A stretch of 52,866 bases of DNA from Chelonobacter sp006228105 (GTDB taxonomy: Bacteria; Pseudomonadota; Gammaproteobacteria; Enterobacterales; Pasteurellaceae): NCBI RefSeq assembly GCF_006228105.1, contig NZ_VDHH01000095.1. One strand, written 5' to 3'. The notes under the pieces were generated by a model, which was not told the DNA's origin, made no database searches, and saw only the letters and a program-made list of their open reading frames with translations. Every line of letters begins with the position of its first letter. The stretch's first letter is position 1. Positions 42,336 to 52,750 of this stretch are shown here, one piece after another. A program made the translations under genes and the position numbers.

Positions 42336-43688
42336 TTAACGGTAGATCCATTGCGGCATCCAGTCTTTATGCGCCACCAACAACTCATCGACCAAACTGT
42401 AAATCTCATCCAAGCCTAATGCGGCGGCGGTGTGCGGATCGAGCATGGCTGCGTGATAAATACGATCACGATTTTCGCTCAAAATGGCTTCAGTGGTGAG
42501 CCGTTGTACATTGATGTTGGTTTGCATGAGTGCGGCTAAATGGTTCGGTAATAAACCGACTTTAGTGGGTTGAATACCGTTGGCATCAACCAAGCAAGCC
42601 ACTTCAACACAACACCCTTGCGGCAAATTATCAATCAATGCGGTATTTTGCACATTGCCATAAATCACGCTTGGCACGCCCGTCCAAATAGCATTGATAA
42701 TCGTGCTGGCATACTCTCTCGACTCCGGCATTTGAATACTGTCCGCTTTTTTATATTTTTCCAGATCACTTTTCCAAGCAGCAATTTGTTCAACACAACG
42801 TTTCGGATATTCATCCAATGGCACTTTGTAGCGCTCGATTAAGTCAGGACGATTTGGCTTAATGAAATATGGCGTGTATTCGGCAAAGTGCTCGGAAGAT
42901 TCAGTAACGAAATAACCTAATTTTTTCAGCATTTCGTAGCGGACAAGGTTATTACAGCGCGGGTTGTGATCGATTCGCGGTTTTGGTGCGGTGCCTTGTT
43001 CAAATGCGTTTAACAGATCAGGATAAATACTGGCGTAGCTGCCGTCCGCTAAGCGTTTTTCCAGATTTAAGTAAAATGCCATATGGTTGATGCCGGCACA
43101 GGTGTAGCGCAAATCGTCCGGGTTCAGTTCCAAATCGTGCGCCAATTCTTCAGCAGTTCCCTGCACCGAATGGCACAGCCCGACCTGTTTGATGTGTGGG
43201 TATTTTTCATACATCGCCCAGGTGTTCATCGCCATCGGGTTAACATAGTTCAGCATGGTGGCATTTGGGCAAACTTCAGTCATATCTTCACAGATTTGCC
43301 ATAAGTGCGGTATGGTGCGCAGCGCCCGCATAATGCCGCCAACGCCGAGCGTATCGGCAATGGTTTGTTCCAATCCATATTTTTTACAGATCTCAAAATC
43401 GGTGACGGTACAAGGCTCATAGCCGCCAATTTGAAATGCCACCACCACAAAATCCGCATCACGCAGTGCTTCTTTTTGATTGGTATAGCATTCGATACTG
43501 CCATTTGCCCCGGCGGATCGCATCAATTTATCGATCACAAACTGTGATTCCTGCAAACGTGTTTGGTCGATATCCATCAGTGCGATTTTCGCCTGTTTCA
43601 ATGTCGGTTTATGGAAAACATCACTCAGAATATTTTTCACAAAAATGGTTGAGCCGGCGCCGATAAAGGTAATTTTAGGTGCATTCAT
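42336..43688 (-). CDS. melA: Alpha-galactosidase MelA (GH4)
   Basis: A 450-residue GH4 hydrolase that splits melibiose into galactose and glucose using NAD+ and Mn2+. The dinucleotide motif ITFIGAGSTIFVKNIL is at the start, and the metal ligands Cys172 and His202 lie in GLCHSVQG and INHMAF. Full length compared with E. coli MelA. It is first in the mel operon and divergent from melR. Confidence 0.96.
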   Translation of the reverse strand: MNAPKITFIGAGSTIFVKNILSDVFHKPTLKQAKIALMDIDQTRLQESQFVIDKLMRSAGANGSIECYTNQKEALRDADFVVVAFQIGGYEPCTVTDFEICKKYGLEQTIADTLGVGGIMRALRTIPHLWQICEDMTEVCPNATMLNYVNPMAMNTWAMYEKYPHIKQVGLCHSVQGTAEELAHDLELNPDDLRYTCAGINHMAFYLNLEKRLADGSYASIYPDLLNAFEQGTAPKPRIDHNPRCNNLVRYEMLKKLGYFVTESSEHFAEYTPYFIKPNRPDLIERYKVPLDEYPKRCVEQIAAWKSDLEKYKKADSIQMPESREYASTIINAIWTGVPSVIYGNVQNTALIDNLPQGCCVEVACLVDANGIQPTKVGLLPNHLAALMQTNINVQRLTTEAILSENRDRIYHAAMLDPHTAAALGLDEIYSLVDELLVAHKDWMPQWIYR

Positions 43689-43787
43689 ACGGATTTACTC
43701 CTTTACAGTGGTGAGTTGTCATTTGAATTCTACCTTCATCATGGCACTACTCATTTAAGGAAGTCGCTTCGAATTATCCGATAAAAT

Positions 43788-43839
43788 TCCTGAAAGCTCA
43801 TTTTTATGGATCATCACGACATAATCTGAAGTTTCAGGA
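43788..43839. promoter_or_regulatory. Inverted repeat in the melA-melR gap, candidate MelR sites
   Basis: TCCTGAAA at 43788-43795 and its exact complement TTTCAGGA at 43832-43839 lie 44 bases apart between the divergent genes, within CTGAAGTTTCAG (43826-43837) on the right side. These are candidate MelR targets; the assignment rests on location only. Confidence 0.35.
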
Positions 43840-43923
43840 TTATTTAACGGAAAAATACTATTTTGCACATGATAAAAATGTTAGCCTTAATCGCAATAAA
43901 GAGAGATTTTGGAGTGATAACCA

Positions 43924-44925
43924 ATGAAAAAAACGATGTTACAAACCGCACGCTTTAAAGCGGTCGAAGGCGATACCTTTGGCAGCGAAAGCATTAGCCC
44001 GTTGGCACTGTATTCTGATAACCAGCCGTTAAGAGTGAATCTGCAATATCCACCGGCAGCCATGCCGGGCTATCACTGGCACGGTCATATGGAGATCAAT
44101 ATTCCGTTTGATGACGATGTGGACTATATTTTTAACGGTCACAACGTGACGATAAAGGCAAACCATATCACCCTATTTTGGGCTTCGGTTCCGCATCGTG
44201 TGGTTGATTGCCGACAATGCAAGGCAATGGCGGTACTGGATGTGCCGGTGCATCTGTTTCTGTCTTGGCCGCTGCCGCAAGATTTAATCAATCATATTAC
44301 TCACGGCATGATTATCCAATCGTTGAATCCGGATCTCGTCAGCCAATTTGAAGTGGCGCGTTGGGAAAAAGAGTTAAAAATGCCCGCCTTGAGCCGCCAG
44401 CAGTTGGTTTATGATGAAATCGAATTGATGATAAAACGGATCGCCTTGGACGGTTGGCAATTGCTGTTGGAAAAAGTGTATGAGCCGAACGGTCAACAAA
44501 AATCGTCCAAACACACTCAGCATTATGTCAGCTTAATGCTCGACCACATTGCCAGCCATTACAGCAAGTCTTTAACCGTGAACGATGTGGCAAGTGCGGT
44601 CGGATTAAATACCAATTATGCAATGGGACTATTCCAAAGCGTGATGCAGCTGACAATTAAGCAATACATCACCATGATGCGAATTAACCACACCAAAGCC
44701 CTGTTGAGCGACACCGACAAAACCATGCTAGATATTTCGCTGACCGCCGGATTCAACTCCATCAGCCGGTTTTATGATAATTTTCAAAAATACACCGGCT
44801 TCTCGCCAACCCACTATCGCAAAATGATTCGCTCTAATGATAAATGGTTAGCGCAGGGGTTTAACCCGACCGAGCAACCGAAAAAAGGGGCTAGTAATGG
44901 GGAGGCTTTAATTGCGAGGGTTTAG
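43924..44925 (+). CDS. melR: Melibiose operon regulator MelR (AraC family)
   Basis: A 333-residue AraC-family activator close to E. coli MelR: HWHGHMEINIPFDDDVDYI, HITLFWASVPH and HLFLSWPLPQDLINHITHGM in the sensor domain, and NYAMGLFQSVMQLTIKQYI with LLSDTDKTMLDISLTAGF in the double helix-turn-helix. It should activate melAB in response to melibiose. The C-terminal tail after residue 300 is longer than in E. coli. Confidence 0.95.
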   Translation: MKKTMLQTARFKAVEGDTFGSESISPLALYSDNQPLRVNLQYPPAAMPGYHWHGHMEINIPFDDDVDYIFNGHNVTIKANHITLFWASVPHRVVDCRQCKAMAVLDVPVHLFLSWPLPQDLINHITHGMIIQSLNPDLVSQFEVARWEKELKMPALSRQQLVYDEIELMIKRIALDGWQLLLEKVYEPNGQQKSSKHTQHYVSLMLDHIASHYSKSLTVNDVASAVGLNTNYAMGLFQSVMQLTIKQYITMMRINHTKALLSDTDKTMLDISLTAGFNSISRFYDNFQKYTGFSPTHYRKMIRSNDKWLAQGFNPTEQPKKGASNGEALIARV

Positions 44926-44939
44926 TTTTAAAAAACAGT

Positions 44940-44963
44940 GAGCGGCTAAAAAGTTAGCCGCTC
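44940..44963. terminator. Bidirectional terminator between melR and iolB
   Basis: GAGCGGCTAA / TTAGCCGCTC with a 4-base loop between convergent genes. On the minus strand TTTTTT follows after four bases, serving iolB. Confidence 0.8.
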
Positions 44964-44988
44964 AGCTGCAATGAAAAGAGAAGCGTAA

Positions 44989-45810
44989 TTACCTAAACTT
45001 CCGCGCATATTCTTCACTGTTGATCCATTGATGATCCTGCTCCCAGCTGAAACGCCATTTGCGTAGCGGACCTGCCATCACATTTAAGTAATAGTTGTTA
45101 TAACCCGCAATGGTTGACACCGGATGGTAGCCTTTCGGCACTTTGACCACATCGCCATCGTAAACCGCCATACATTCGTCCAACGTGCGGTCGTCGGTAT
45201 AAACCCGTTGCAGGCAGAAGCCCTGTTGCGGCTCGAAACGGTGGTAGTAAGTTTCTTCCAAATAAGTTTCGGTTTCTGAATTTTTCTGATCATGTTTATG
45301 GCTCGGGAACGAGCTGGTATTGCCTTCGTCAGTAAACACTTCGACCACCAATAAACTGTCGGCGGCTTCAGTTTCCGGCAAGATATTGTGCACCAAGCGC
45401 TGATTATTGCCGAAACCACGTTTTTCCACGCCGACATCTTGCGGTTTAATCACCCGAATCGGTAAGTTGCCATTGCTAGGCGCACGACAAATGGCCAGCT
45501 CCACCTCGGTATCAGCTATCACTCTCACCTGTTTATGATGCGGCACATACAGTGAATACGGTGGAATCCGCTCAAAAGGCGAAGTGCGGTTGCCTAGATG
45601 TTCGAAAATTTTTCCATCGACCGCAAATGAAGCGTAACCGGACACCACCACAAAACAAACTTCCGTATTTTCAGTGTTGATTTCCTGCGACTGACCGGCG
45701 GACAGATGCAGCAGTTCGAAACCGACGTATTCCCAATTGGCGTTTTGCGGGGTGATTTGTTGGCGAAAGCCGTTATTAATAGCATTGGATTTGGACAGTA
45801 ATGGGCTCAT
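44989..45810 (-). CDS. iolB: 5-deoxy-glucuronate isomerase
   Basis: A 273-residue cupin enzyme converting 5-deoxy-D-glucuronate to 2-deoxy-5-keto-gluconate in myo-inositol breakdown. Family segments: EYVGFELLHLSAG, the metal-binding-type SFPSHKHDQ and EETYYHRFEP, and KVPKGYHPV. The ATG at 45810, 7 bases after GAGG, gives family length; 53 extra codons readable upstream do not fit a start and run into the promoter region. It is divergent from iolA and shares its control region. Confidence 0.94.
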   Translation of the reverse strand: MSPLLSKSNAINNGFRQQITPQNANWEYVGFELLHLSAGQSQEINTENTEVCFVVVSGYASFAVDGKIFEHLGNRTSPFERIPPYSLYVPHHKQVRVIADTEVELAICRAPSNGNLPIRVIKPQDVGVEKRGFGNNQRLVHNILPETEAADSLLVVEVFTDEGNTSSFPSHKHDQKNSETETYLEETYYHRFEPQQGFCLQRVYTDDRTLDECMAVYDGDVVKVPKGYHPVSTIAGYNNYYLNVMAGPLRKWRFSWEQDHQWINSEEYARKFR

Positions 45811-45851
45811 GACTAACCTCTGTTTTAGCGTCTGTGGTTCTTTTAAGCAAA

Positions 45852-45880
45852 AGTATAAGCGACAATCGGCTTTTGCTGAA
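45852..45880 (-). promoter_or_regulatory. Candidate iolB promoter
   Basis: On the minus strand TTCAGC is followed after 17 bases by TATACT, about 40 bases before the iolB start. The -10 is good and the -35 poor. Confidence 0.45.
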
Positions 45881-45912
45881 TCAGATCTTTTGCAAGATTC
45901 TACTTGGATCAC

Positions 45913-45940
45913 AAAAAATGAAACAAAAATTTCATTTTTT
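45913..45940. promoter_or_regulatory. Inositol operator 1 (RpiR-type)
   Basis: An 11-base inverted repeat AAAAAATGAAA / TTTCATTTTTT with a 6-base spacer gives TGAAA-N6-TTTCA. RpiR-type IolR proteins are known to use GGAA-N6-TTCC-like sites. A matching element occurs at 48828 before the inositol importer. Confidence 0.65.
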
Positions 45941-45951
45941 ACGGTTTTCGA

Positions 45952-45980
45952 TTGAAAAAAATATTTCATAGGGGTATTGT
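45952..45980 (+). promoter_or_regulatory. Candidate iolA promoter
   Basis: TTGAAA and TATTGT are 17 bases apart, just downstream of operator 1. The -10 box is flanked by the inverted repeat ATATTTCA / TGAAATAT (45961-45993), a possible second operator. Confidence 0.55.
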
Positions 45981-46032
45981 ATCCCTGAAATATGCCTTAA
46001 TTGTCATCAGCCGATTTGTATCGAGGAGAAAT

Positions 46033-47547
<1,515 letters not shown>

Positions 47548-47584
47548 CCATTTATGGTGAGTACAACGAAGATACAACATAAGA

Positions 47585-47610
47585 GGGCGGATTGAATATC
47601 CGCCTTTTTT
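47585..47610 (+). terminator. Terminator after iolA
   Basis: GGCGGAT / ATCCGCC with a 5-base loop and TTTTTT directly after. It lies only 27 bases before the next gene, so that gene would depend on read-through or an unseen promoter. Confidence 0.88.
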
Positions 47611-47636
47611 AAAGCGATAAATGTAAGGAGAACACA

Positions 47637-48770
47637 ATGAATACCGTCAGAATCGGACTGATCGGCACCGGTTATATCGGACGCTGCCACGCAATTGCCT
47701 ACGCACAGGCTCCCACTGTTTTTAATTTACAGGGCAAATTAGTGCTGGAATATCTGGCAGAAATCACCCCGGAGCTAGCAGCACAAAAAGCACAGGAGTT
47801 TGGCTTCAAACGCTCCTCTGGCGATTGGCGTGATGTGGTGCGTGACCCGAATGTGGATGTAGTGGATATTTGTACGCCCAATTTTTTGCACCGCGAGATT
47901 GCACTGGAAGCGATTAAACACGGCAAACACGTGTACTCAGAAAAACCGTTGGCGCTAACCGCACTTGAAGCCAAAGAGATGTATGATGCCGCCACCCAAG
48001 CCGGGATTAAAACGTTGGTCGGATTTAACTATATGAAAAATCCCACCAGCCAACTGGCAAGAGAGATTATTCGCAACGGTGAAATCGGTGAAGTCATTCA
48101 CTTTTACGGCACCCACAATGAAGACTATTTAGCCAGCCCGAACACCCCGATTGACTGGCACTGTTATCGGGCAAAGGCCGGCTTAGGGGCGTTGGGTGAT
48201 ATTGGCGCACATATTGTCAATATGGCGCAATATTTACTGGGCGAAGATATTGTCAGTGTCAGTGGCGATCTGCAAACTGTGATCAAACAGCGCCCGGATC
48301 CGCAAGACCCAAGCAAGCTGATTCAGGTTGAAAATGAAGATCAGGCAAGTAGCCTGCTGCGTTTTGCCAATGGGGTGATGGGCACGATTGAAACCTCAAG
48401 AATTGCCTGTGGACGCAAAATGGGCTTAACCTATGTAGTGACCGGTACTAAGGGCACCATTAGCTATACTCAAGAACGAATGGCGGAATTGAAGCTCTAT
48501 CTACATGACGATAGCCCGGCACGCCAAGGCTTCAAAACACTGCTCACCGGCCCTCTGCATCCGGACTACAAACCGTTTTGCGTCAGTGCCGGTCATGGCA
48601 TTGGTTTTAATGATCAAAAAACCGTTGAAATCCGTGATTTAATCCTTGGTTTAACCGAAGACAAGCCAATGTGGCCTGACTTTGAAGAAGGCTATAAAGT
48701 GTCGCGTGTTTTAGAAGCCATTGCCAAATCTGCCGCAAGCAAAGCCTGGGTTGATGTCTATTCCGAATAA
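47637..48770 (+). CDS. Gfo/Idh/MocA-family dehydrogenase, probably an inositol dehydrogenase
   Basis: A 377-residue NAD(P)-dependent oxidoreductase. The Rossmann motif GLIGTGYIGRCHA is at the start, and the catalytic lysine motif YSEKPLA is near residue 100; the C-terminal domain has GALGDIGAHIVNMAQYLLG with likely catalytic Asp and His. The family includes myo- and scyllo-inositol dehydrogenases, and the neighbours favour such a role. Which isomer is used cannot be told; it differs from classic IolG in length. AAGGAG precedes the ATG. Confidence 0.8.
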   Translation: MNTVRIGLIGTGYIGRCHAIAYAQAPTVFNLQGKLVLEYLAEITPELAAQKAQEFGFKRSSGDWRDVVRDPNVDVVDICTPNFLHREIALEAIKHGKHVYSEKPLALTALEAKEMYDAATQAGIKTLVGFNYMKNPTSQLAREIIRNGEIGEVIHFYGTHNEDYLASPNTPIDWHCYRAKAGLGALGDIGAHIVNMAQYLLGEDIVSVSGDLQTVIKQRPDPQDPSKLIQVENEDQASSLLRFANGVMGTIETSRIACGRKMGLTYVVTGTKGTISYTQERMAELKLYLHDDSPARQGFKTLLTGPLHPDYKPFCVSAGHGIGFNDQKTVEIRDLILGLTEDKPMWPDFEEGYKVSRVLEAIAKSAASKAWVDVYSE

Positions 48771-48788
48771 AAACAACTAGCAAATTTC

Positions 48789-48819
48789 AGCAGATCATAG
48801 ACAATTTTTATGATCTGCT
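48789..48819 (+). terminator. Hairpin after the dehydrogenase gene
   Basis: An 11-base stem (AGCAGATCATA / TATGATCTGCT) with a 9-base loop, 18 bases after the stop codon. The T-tract is short. Confidence 0.65.
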
Positions 48820-48827
48820 TAACAAAA

Positions 48828-48845
48828 TTGAAACAAATTTTCCAA
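48828..48845. promoter_or_regulatory. Inositol operator 2 (RpiR-type)
   Basis: TTGAAA-N6-TTCCAA, with the same TGAAACAAA left half as operator 1 at 45913. It sits 5 bases upstream of the -35 box of the inositol importer. Confidence 0.65.
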
Positions 48846-48850
48846 TATTA

Positions 48851-48878
48851 TTGACAGCATTTCAGGTAATGCTATTCT
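48851..48878 (+). promoter_or_regulatory. Promoter of the inositol importer operon
   Basis: A consensus TTGACA is followed after 16 bases by TATTCT. The predicted leader is about 210 bases long. Confidence 0.65.
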
Positions 48879-48893
48879 TCATTTCGAAATGAA
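48878..48893. promoter_or_regulatory. Palindrome at the start site of the inositol importer promoter
   Basis: TTCATTTCGAAATGAA is a 16-base perfect palindrome that begins at the -10 box and covers the expected start of transcription, a typical repressor position. GAAATG recurs inverted as CATTTC a few bases on. Confidence 0.6.
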
Positions 48894-48967
48894 CTAAACA
48901 TTTCAAACATTAGAAATTATTGATTTTTTATTCTAAATTAAATAAATCGCCCTTTAACGTCGTATCC

Positions 48968-49015
48968 GAAACCACCTGTCTTTTCACCACTGTTTAGTCA
49001 AAGTCAGGCAGTTTC
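48968..49015 (+). other. Possible leader hairpin before the inositol binding protein
   Basis: GAAAC..CCTG at 48968-48978 can pair with CAGG..GTTTC at 49005-49015 (nine pairs with an internal mismatch). It lies in a 200-base untranslated leader in which no open reading frame or known riboswitch is recognised. Confidence 0.35.
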
Positions 49016-49094
49016 AGTTTTAAATACCATGACGTAGCTATGATTGATGTTTCTAATCGTATTATGTCACGTCCAAATATTATGAGGTGAATAT

Positions 49095-50024
49095 ATGAAA
49101 ACAAGTCGTAAATTAGCCCTTTCTTTGTTAACGCTTGGCTTAGCGTTTAATGTTTATGCAAAAGATGAATTGGTAGTTTTCAGCCTGCCGAACTTATCCA
49201 GTCCATTTGAAGTGCAACTCTCCAAATCCGCGATGAATACCGCGAAAGAATTACAAGTCAATTTACAAGTTCTCGACGGGCAAAGCAGCTCCACCAAGCA
49301 AGCCGCCGACTTAGAAAATGCAATTACCAAAGGCGCAAAAGGGATTATCATCGCCCCTAACGATGTCAATGCGATTGCCGCCGCGGTGGAAGAGATTATC
49401 GACGAAAAAATTCCAACCGCAACGTTGGATCGTAAAGTACAAAGCAGCGAGCCGATACCGCACTTTGGCGCCAATAACTACACCGGCGGACAAGAAATCG
49501 CCAACGTCGTGAAAGGAAAATTCCCGGACGGTGCCAATATCATTTTGCTAACCGGACAACCAGGATCCAGCTCCAATATCGAACGGATGAACGGCATTCG
49601 TGATGGGCTAAAAGATGGCAAATACAACATTTTGGTCGATCAAACCGGCAACTGGTTACGTTCCGAAGGATTGCGGATTATTGAAAGTGTGCTACCAACC
49701 CTGAAACAAAAACCGGATGTTATTTTAGCCGCTAACGACGATATGGCTTTAGGGGCGATTGAAGCGCTGAACGGACTGGGCTATAAAGCCGGTGATATTT
49801 TGGTCACCGGATTTGATGCCGGCCCGGAAGCTTTGTCTCGTATTAAAGAGGGTTGGTTATACGCTACTGCCGATCAACGCCCAAGTTATGCGGTCAAAAC
49901 CGCACTTGAGCAAGTCGTCGCCAAAGCGCGTGGTGGTGCAGAGGTTAAAGGACTGGATTTCGCCCCGACGGTGATCACGCAAAGTAACTTAAATGACGCA
50001 GAACGAATCGGAGAAGTGAAATAA
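49095..50024 (+). CDS. Inositol ABC transporter, binding protein
   Basis: A 309-residue periplasmic binding protein with a signal peptide ending FNVYA. Segments: VFSLPNLSSPFEVQL, IIIAPNDVNAIAAAVEE, TLDRKV, HFGANNYTGGQ, LTGQPGSSSNIERMNG and LAANDDMALGAIEAL. Context with iolA, iolB and an inositol-type dehydrogenase indicates myo-inositol as ligand; sequence alone only shows a CUT2 sugar or polyol binder. GAGGTG precedes the ATG. Confidence 0.85.
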   Translation: MKTSRKLALSLLTLGLAFNVYAKDELVVFSLPNLSSPFEVQLSKSAMNTAKELQVNLQVLDGQSSSTKQAADLENAITKGAKGIIIAPNDVNAIAAAVEEIIDEKIPTATLDRKVQSSEPIPHFGANNYTGGQEIANVVKGKFPDGANIILLTGQPGSSSNIERMNGIRDGLKDGKYNILVDQTGNWLRSEGLRIIESVLPTLKQKPDVILAANDDMALGAIEALNGLGYKAGDILVTGFDAGPEALSRIKEGWLYATADQRPSYAVKTALEQVVAKARGGAEVKGLDFAPTVITQSNLNDAERIGEVK

Positions 50025-50031
50025 ATCAATT

Positions 50032-50064
50032 TCCGGCTGCACTATCCAGCATATTGCAGCCGGA
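50032..50064 (+). terminator. Hairpin between binding-protein and ATPase genes of the inositol importer
   Basis: A perfect 10-base GC-rich stem (TCCGGCTGCA / TGCAGCCGGA) with a 13-base loop and no T-tract. It probably stabilises the upstream message or attenuates downstream transcription. Confidence 0.65.
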
Positions 50065-50078
50065 TCTGAGAGGTCTAT

Positions 50079-51617
50079 ATGTCAGCCCCTTTATTAAAAG
50101 TCCAGAATCTTACCAAAAGTTTTTCCGGCATCTTGGCACTGAACGGTGTGCAATTACAGGTTGCTGCCGGGGAAGTTCATGCCTTGTTGGGTGAAAACGG
50201 TGCCGGAAAATCCACTTTGCTGAAAGCCTTGTCCGGCGCACAGCCGCAAACCAGTGGCGAGATCATTTTCAATGGTAAAACCTTGGATATCAACGACAGC
50301 CCGCACGCCAGACAGCTGCAAGGCATCGTCACTATTTATCAAGAGTTCAATCTGTTGCCGAATATGACGGTAGCGGAGAATTTTTTCCTTGGGCGTGAAC
50401 CATTAACCAAAGGCATCTTTGTTGATCGCAAAAATCTCGAACAAGAAGCCAAAATGGTGCTGGATAATCTCAAACTCAATATCTCACCCAATGCACAGGT
50501 GGCGCAATTGAGCGTCGCACAACAACAAATGGTTGAAATTGCCCGTGCTTTAACCTTGAATGCCAAGCTAATTATCATGGACGAACCCTCTGCGGCATTG
50601 AGCGATAAAGAGGTGGAAACCCTGCATCAAATTGTGCGTGATCTAAAATCCCGCGGGGTCAGCATTATTTATGTCACCCACCGCCTCAACGAAGTATTTG
50701 CGCTATGCGATCGTTTCACCGTTTTCCAAGACGGCAAATATACCGGTGAAGGCAACGTTGCCGAAACCAATGTAGATGAAATTATCCGTATGATGGTCGG
50801 ACGTAATGTCATCTTCAACCGCCGCCCATCAAGTGAAACCCAACATAAAGATAAACCGGTGGTGCTATCCGTCCGTCATCTAAAAAAAGAAAAACCACAA
50901 ATGGATCCACACGGTATTGCACTGCACGATGTCAGTTTCGATATTCATCAAGGCGAAGTGTTGGGGATCGCCGGCTTGGTCGGTGCAGGACGAACCGAAA
51001 TTGCGCGTTGCCTGTTTGGCGCCGATCACTACCAATCAGGCGAAATCACCCTCAACGGCAAATCTTATCATGCCAACTCCCCATTGGAAGCATTGGATCT
51101 GGGCGTTGCGCTGGTGCCGGAAGACCGTAAAAAAGAGGGACTGGTACTCGGCTTACCGATTCGCACCAATATGACGCTTTCCAATTTAAAAAATCTGCTC
51201 ACCATGAAATGGTTTGTGAATGAGAACCGTGAAACGGATTTGATCGAATCCTACCGTCAAGCACTCAGTATCAAAATGGCAAGCGCCTCCTTGGAAGCGC
51301 GCAAACTATCCGGCGGAAATCAACAGAAAATTATTCTTGCCCGCTGTATGTCATTAAACCCAAAAGTATTAATTGTTGACGAACCGACGCGCGGCATTGA
51401 TGTCGGCGCAAAATCCGAAGTGCATCAAGTGCTGTTCGATATGGCGAAAAAAGGGGTTGCCGTGCTGGTGATCTCCTCCGACTTGCCGGAAATCATGGCG
51501 ATTTCCGACCGGATTATCACCCTTTCGGAAGGAAAAGTGACCGGTGAGATCCACGGTGATGATGCCACCGAAGAAAAATTGATGTCAATGATGGCGATCG
51601 GTGTAAACCGGCATTAA
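50079..51617 (+). CDS. Inositol ABC transporter ATPase
   Basis: A 512-residue duplicated CUT2 ATPase. Walker A GENGAGKST, LSVAQQQMVEI and LIIMDEPSAAL form the first half; degenerate GLVGAGRT, intact LSGGNQQK and LIVDEPTRGIDVG form the second. GAGAGG precedes the ATG. It powers inositol uptake by inference from the locus. Confidence 0.91.
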   Translation: MSAPLLKVQNLTKSFSGILALNGVQLQVAAGEVHALLGENGAGKSTLLKALSGAQPQTSGEIIFNGKTLDINDSPHARQLQGIVTIYQEFNLLPNMTVAENFFLGREPLTKGIFVDRKNLEQEAKMVLDNLKLNISPNAQVAQLSVAQQQMVEIARALTLNAKLIIMDEPSAALSDKEVETLHQIVRDLKSRGVSIIYVTHRLNEVFALCDRFTVFQDGKYTGEGNVAETNVDEIIRMMVGRNVIFNRRPSSETQHKDKPVVLSVRHLKKEKPQMDPHGIALHDVSFDIHQGEVLGIAGLVGAGRTEIARCLFGADHYQSGEITLNGKSYHANSPLEALDLGVALVPEDRKKEGLVLGLPIRTNMTLSNLKNLLTMKWFVNENRETDLIESYRQALSIKMASASLEARKLSGGNQQKIILARCMSLNPKVLIVDEPTRGIDVGAKSEVHQVLFDMAKKGVAVLVISSDLPEIMAISDRIITLSEGKVTGEIHGDDATEEKLMSMMAIGVNRH

Positions 51618-51644
51618 GCAGCCTTGTAAGATAAGGAAAGTATT

Positions 51645-52673
51645 ATGTTTGAGAACATGCTAAAAAATTTAGGAATTGTGGACGAAAATGGTAAAAAAGA
51701 CCCGATTGCCTTTTTCGAGCGATTTGGGGTGCTGGTTTTTCTGGTATTTTTGATTATCTTTTTCCAATTCCAAAACAGTGCGTTTTTATCTGAACGCAAT
51801 ATCTTTAACATCCTGACCGAAGTCTCTATTTTCGGCATCATGGCGGTCGGCATGACTTTCGTGATTTTAACTGCAGGAATTGACCTTTCCGTCGGCTCCG
51901 TGCTGGCGGTGTGTGCAATTTTTGCCGCCCACGTGATTAAAGGTGACAACACCGTCACTGTCGAACCCGGTGCTTGGGGCGGCATGAGTTGGTTAGTCGG
52001 CTTGGGAATCTGTTTGGCGATGGGAACTTTCATCGGCTGGCTGCATGGTTTGGGCGTAACCAAATTGAAAATTCCACCGTTTATCGTCACCTTAGGCGGC
52101 ATGACTATTTGGCGTGGTCTGACCTTGGTGATTAACGACGGTGCGCCGATCGCCGGTTTTGACCAAGGCTACCGCTGGTGGGGGCGTGGTGATCTGCTAG
52201 GAGTGCCGGTTCCGGTGGTGATCTTTGCCATTGTCGCCATTCTCGGCTATATCGCACTACACAAAACCCGCTGGGGACGCTATGTCTATTCCGTCGGCGG
52301 CAACCCAGAAGCCGCTCGCTTGGCTGGTGTCAACATCAACCGTACTTTGATCAGCGTCTATGTGGTCATCGGCGCACTGGCAGGTCTGGCTGGTTTTATC
52401 TTAAGCGCCCGCTTAGGCAGCGCCGAATCTGTTGCCGGAGTGGCATTTGAACTACGGGTTATCGCTTCCGTGGTCATCGGCGGCACCTCCCTGATGGGCG
52501 GTTATGGCCGCATCACCGGCACCATCTTCGGCTCAATTATCATGGGTGTCCTGATCAACGGATTAGTGCTAATGGACGTCTCCGCCTACTACCAACAAAT
52601 CATCATGGGGGCTATTATTATCCTCGCAGTATCGTTTGATACTTATGCAAAAAGCCGGAGAGGGGCGGTTTAG
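51645..52673 (+). CDS. Inositol ABC transporter permease
   Basis: A 342-residue CUT2 permease with LTAGIDLSVGSVLAV, GVTKLKIPPFIVTLGG and VIGGTSLMGGYGRITG. The hydrophilic N-terminus of about 30 residues (KNLGIVDENGKKDPIAFFE) is longer than in the other permeases here and is typical of inositol permeases. A homodimer is expected. AAGGAAAG precedes the ATG. Confidence 0.91.
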   Translation: MFENMLKNLGIVDENGKKDPIAFFERFGVLVFLVFLIIFFQFQNSAFLSERNIFNILTEVSIFGIMAVGMTFVILTAGIDLSVGSVLAVCAIFAAHVIKGDNTVTVEPGAWGGMSWLVGLGICLAMGTFIGWLHGLGVTKLKIPPFIVTLGGMTIWRGLTLVINDGAPIAGFDQGYRWWGRGDLLGVPVPVVIFAIVAILGYIALHKTRWGRYVYSVGGNPEAARLAGVNINRTLISVYVVIGALAGLAGFILSARLGSAESVAGVAFELRVIASVVIGGTSLMGGYGRITGTIFGSIIMGVLINGLVLMDVSAYYQQIIMGAIIILAVSFDTYAKSRRGAV

Positions 52674-52686
52674 TTAGCCTGAGTTT

Positions 52687-52701
52687 AGGGTCTGTTGATC
52701 T
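52687..52701. repeat. 15-base repeat, copy 2
   Basis: AGGGTCTGTTGATCT, identical to 36038-36052, just past the end of the inositol importer operon. Confidence 0.7.
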
Positions 52702-52711
52702 AAAGCGTTAG

Positions 52712-52750
52712 AAAAGCCGAATCGGAATCAATATTTCTATTCGGCTTTTT
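52712..52750 (+). terminator. Terminator of the inositol importer operon
   Basis: AAAAGCCGAAT / ATTCGGCTTTT with a T-tract, 39 bases after the permease stop. The remaining 116 bases of the window hold no gene that can be recognised. Confidence 0.88.

Noticed and set aside
44989..45969. Longer iolB starting at 45969
   Set aside because: The extra 53 codons overlap the divergent control region, have no ribosome site and give a length unlike the family.
49154..49474. 106-codon minus-strand frame opposite the inositol binding protein
   Set aside because: Antisense shadow; no start context or family features.
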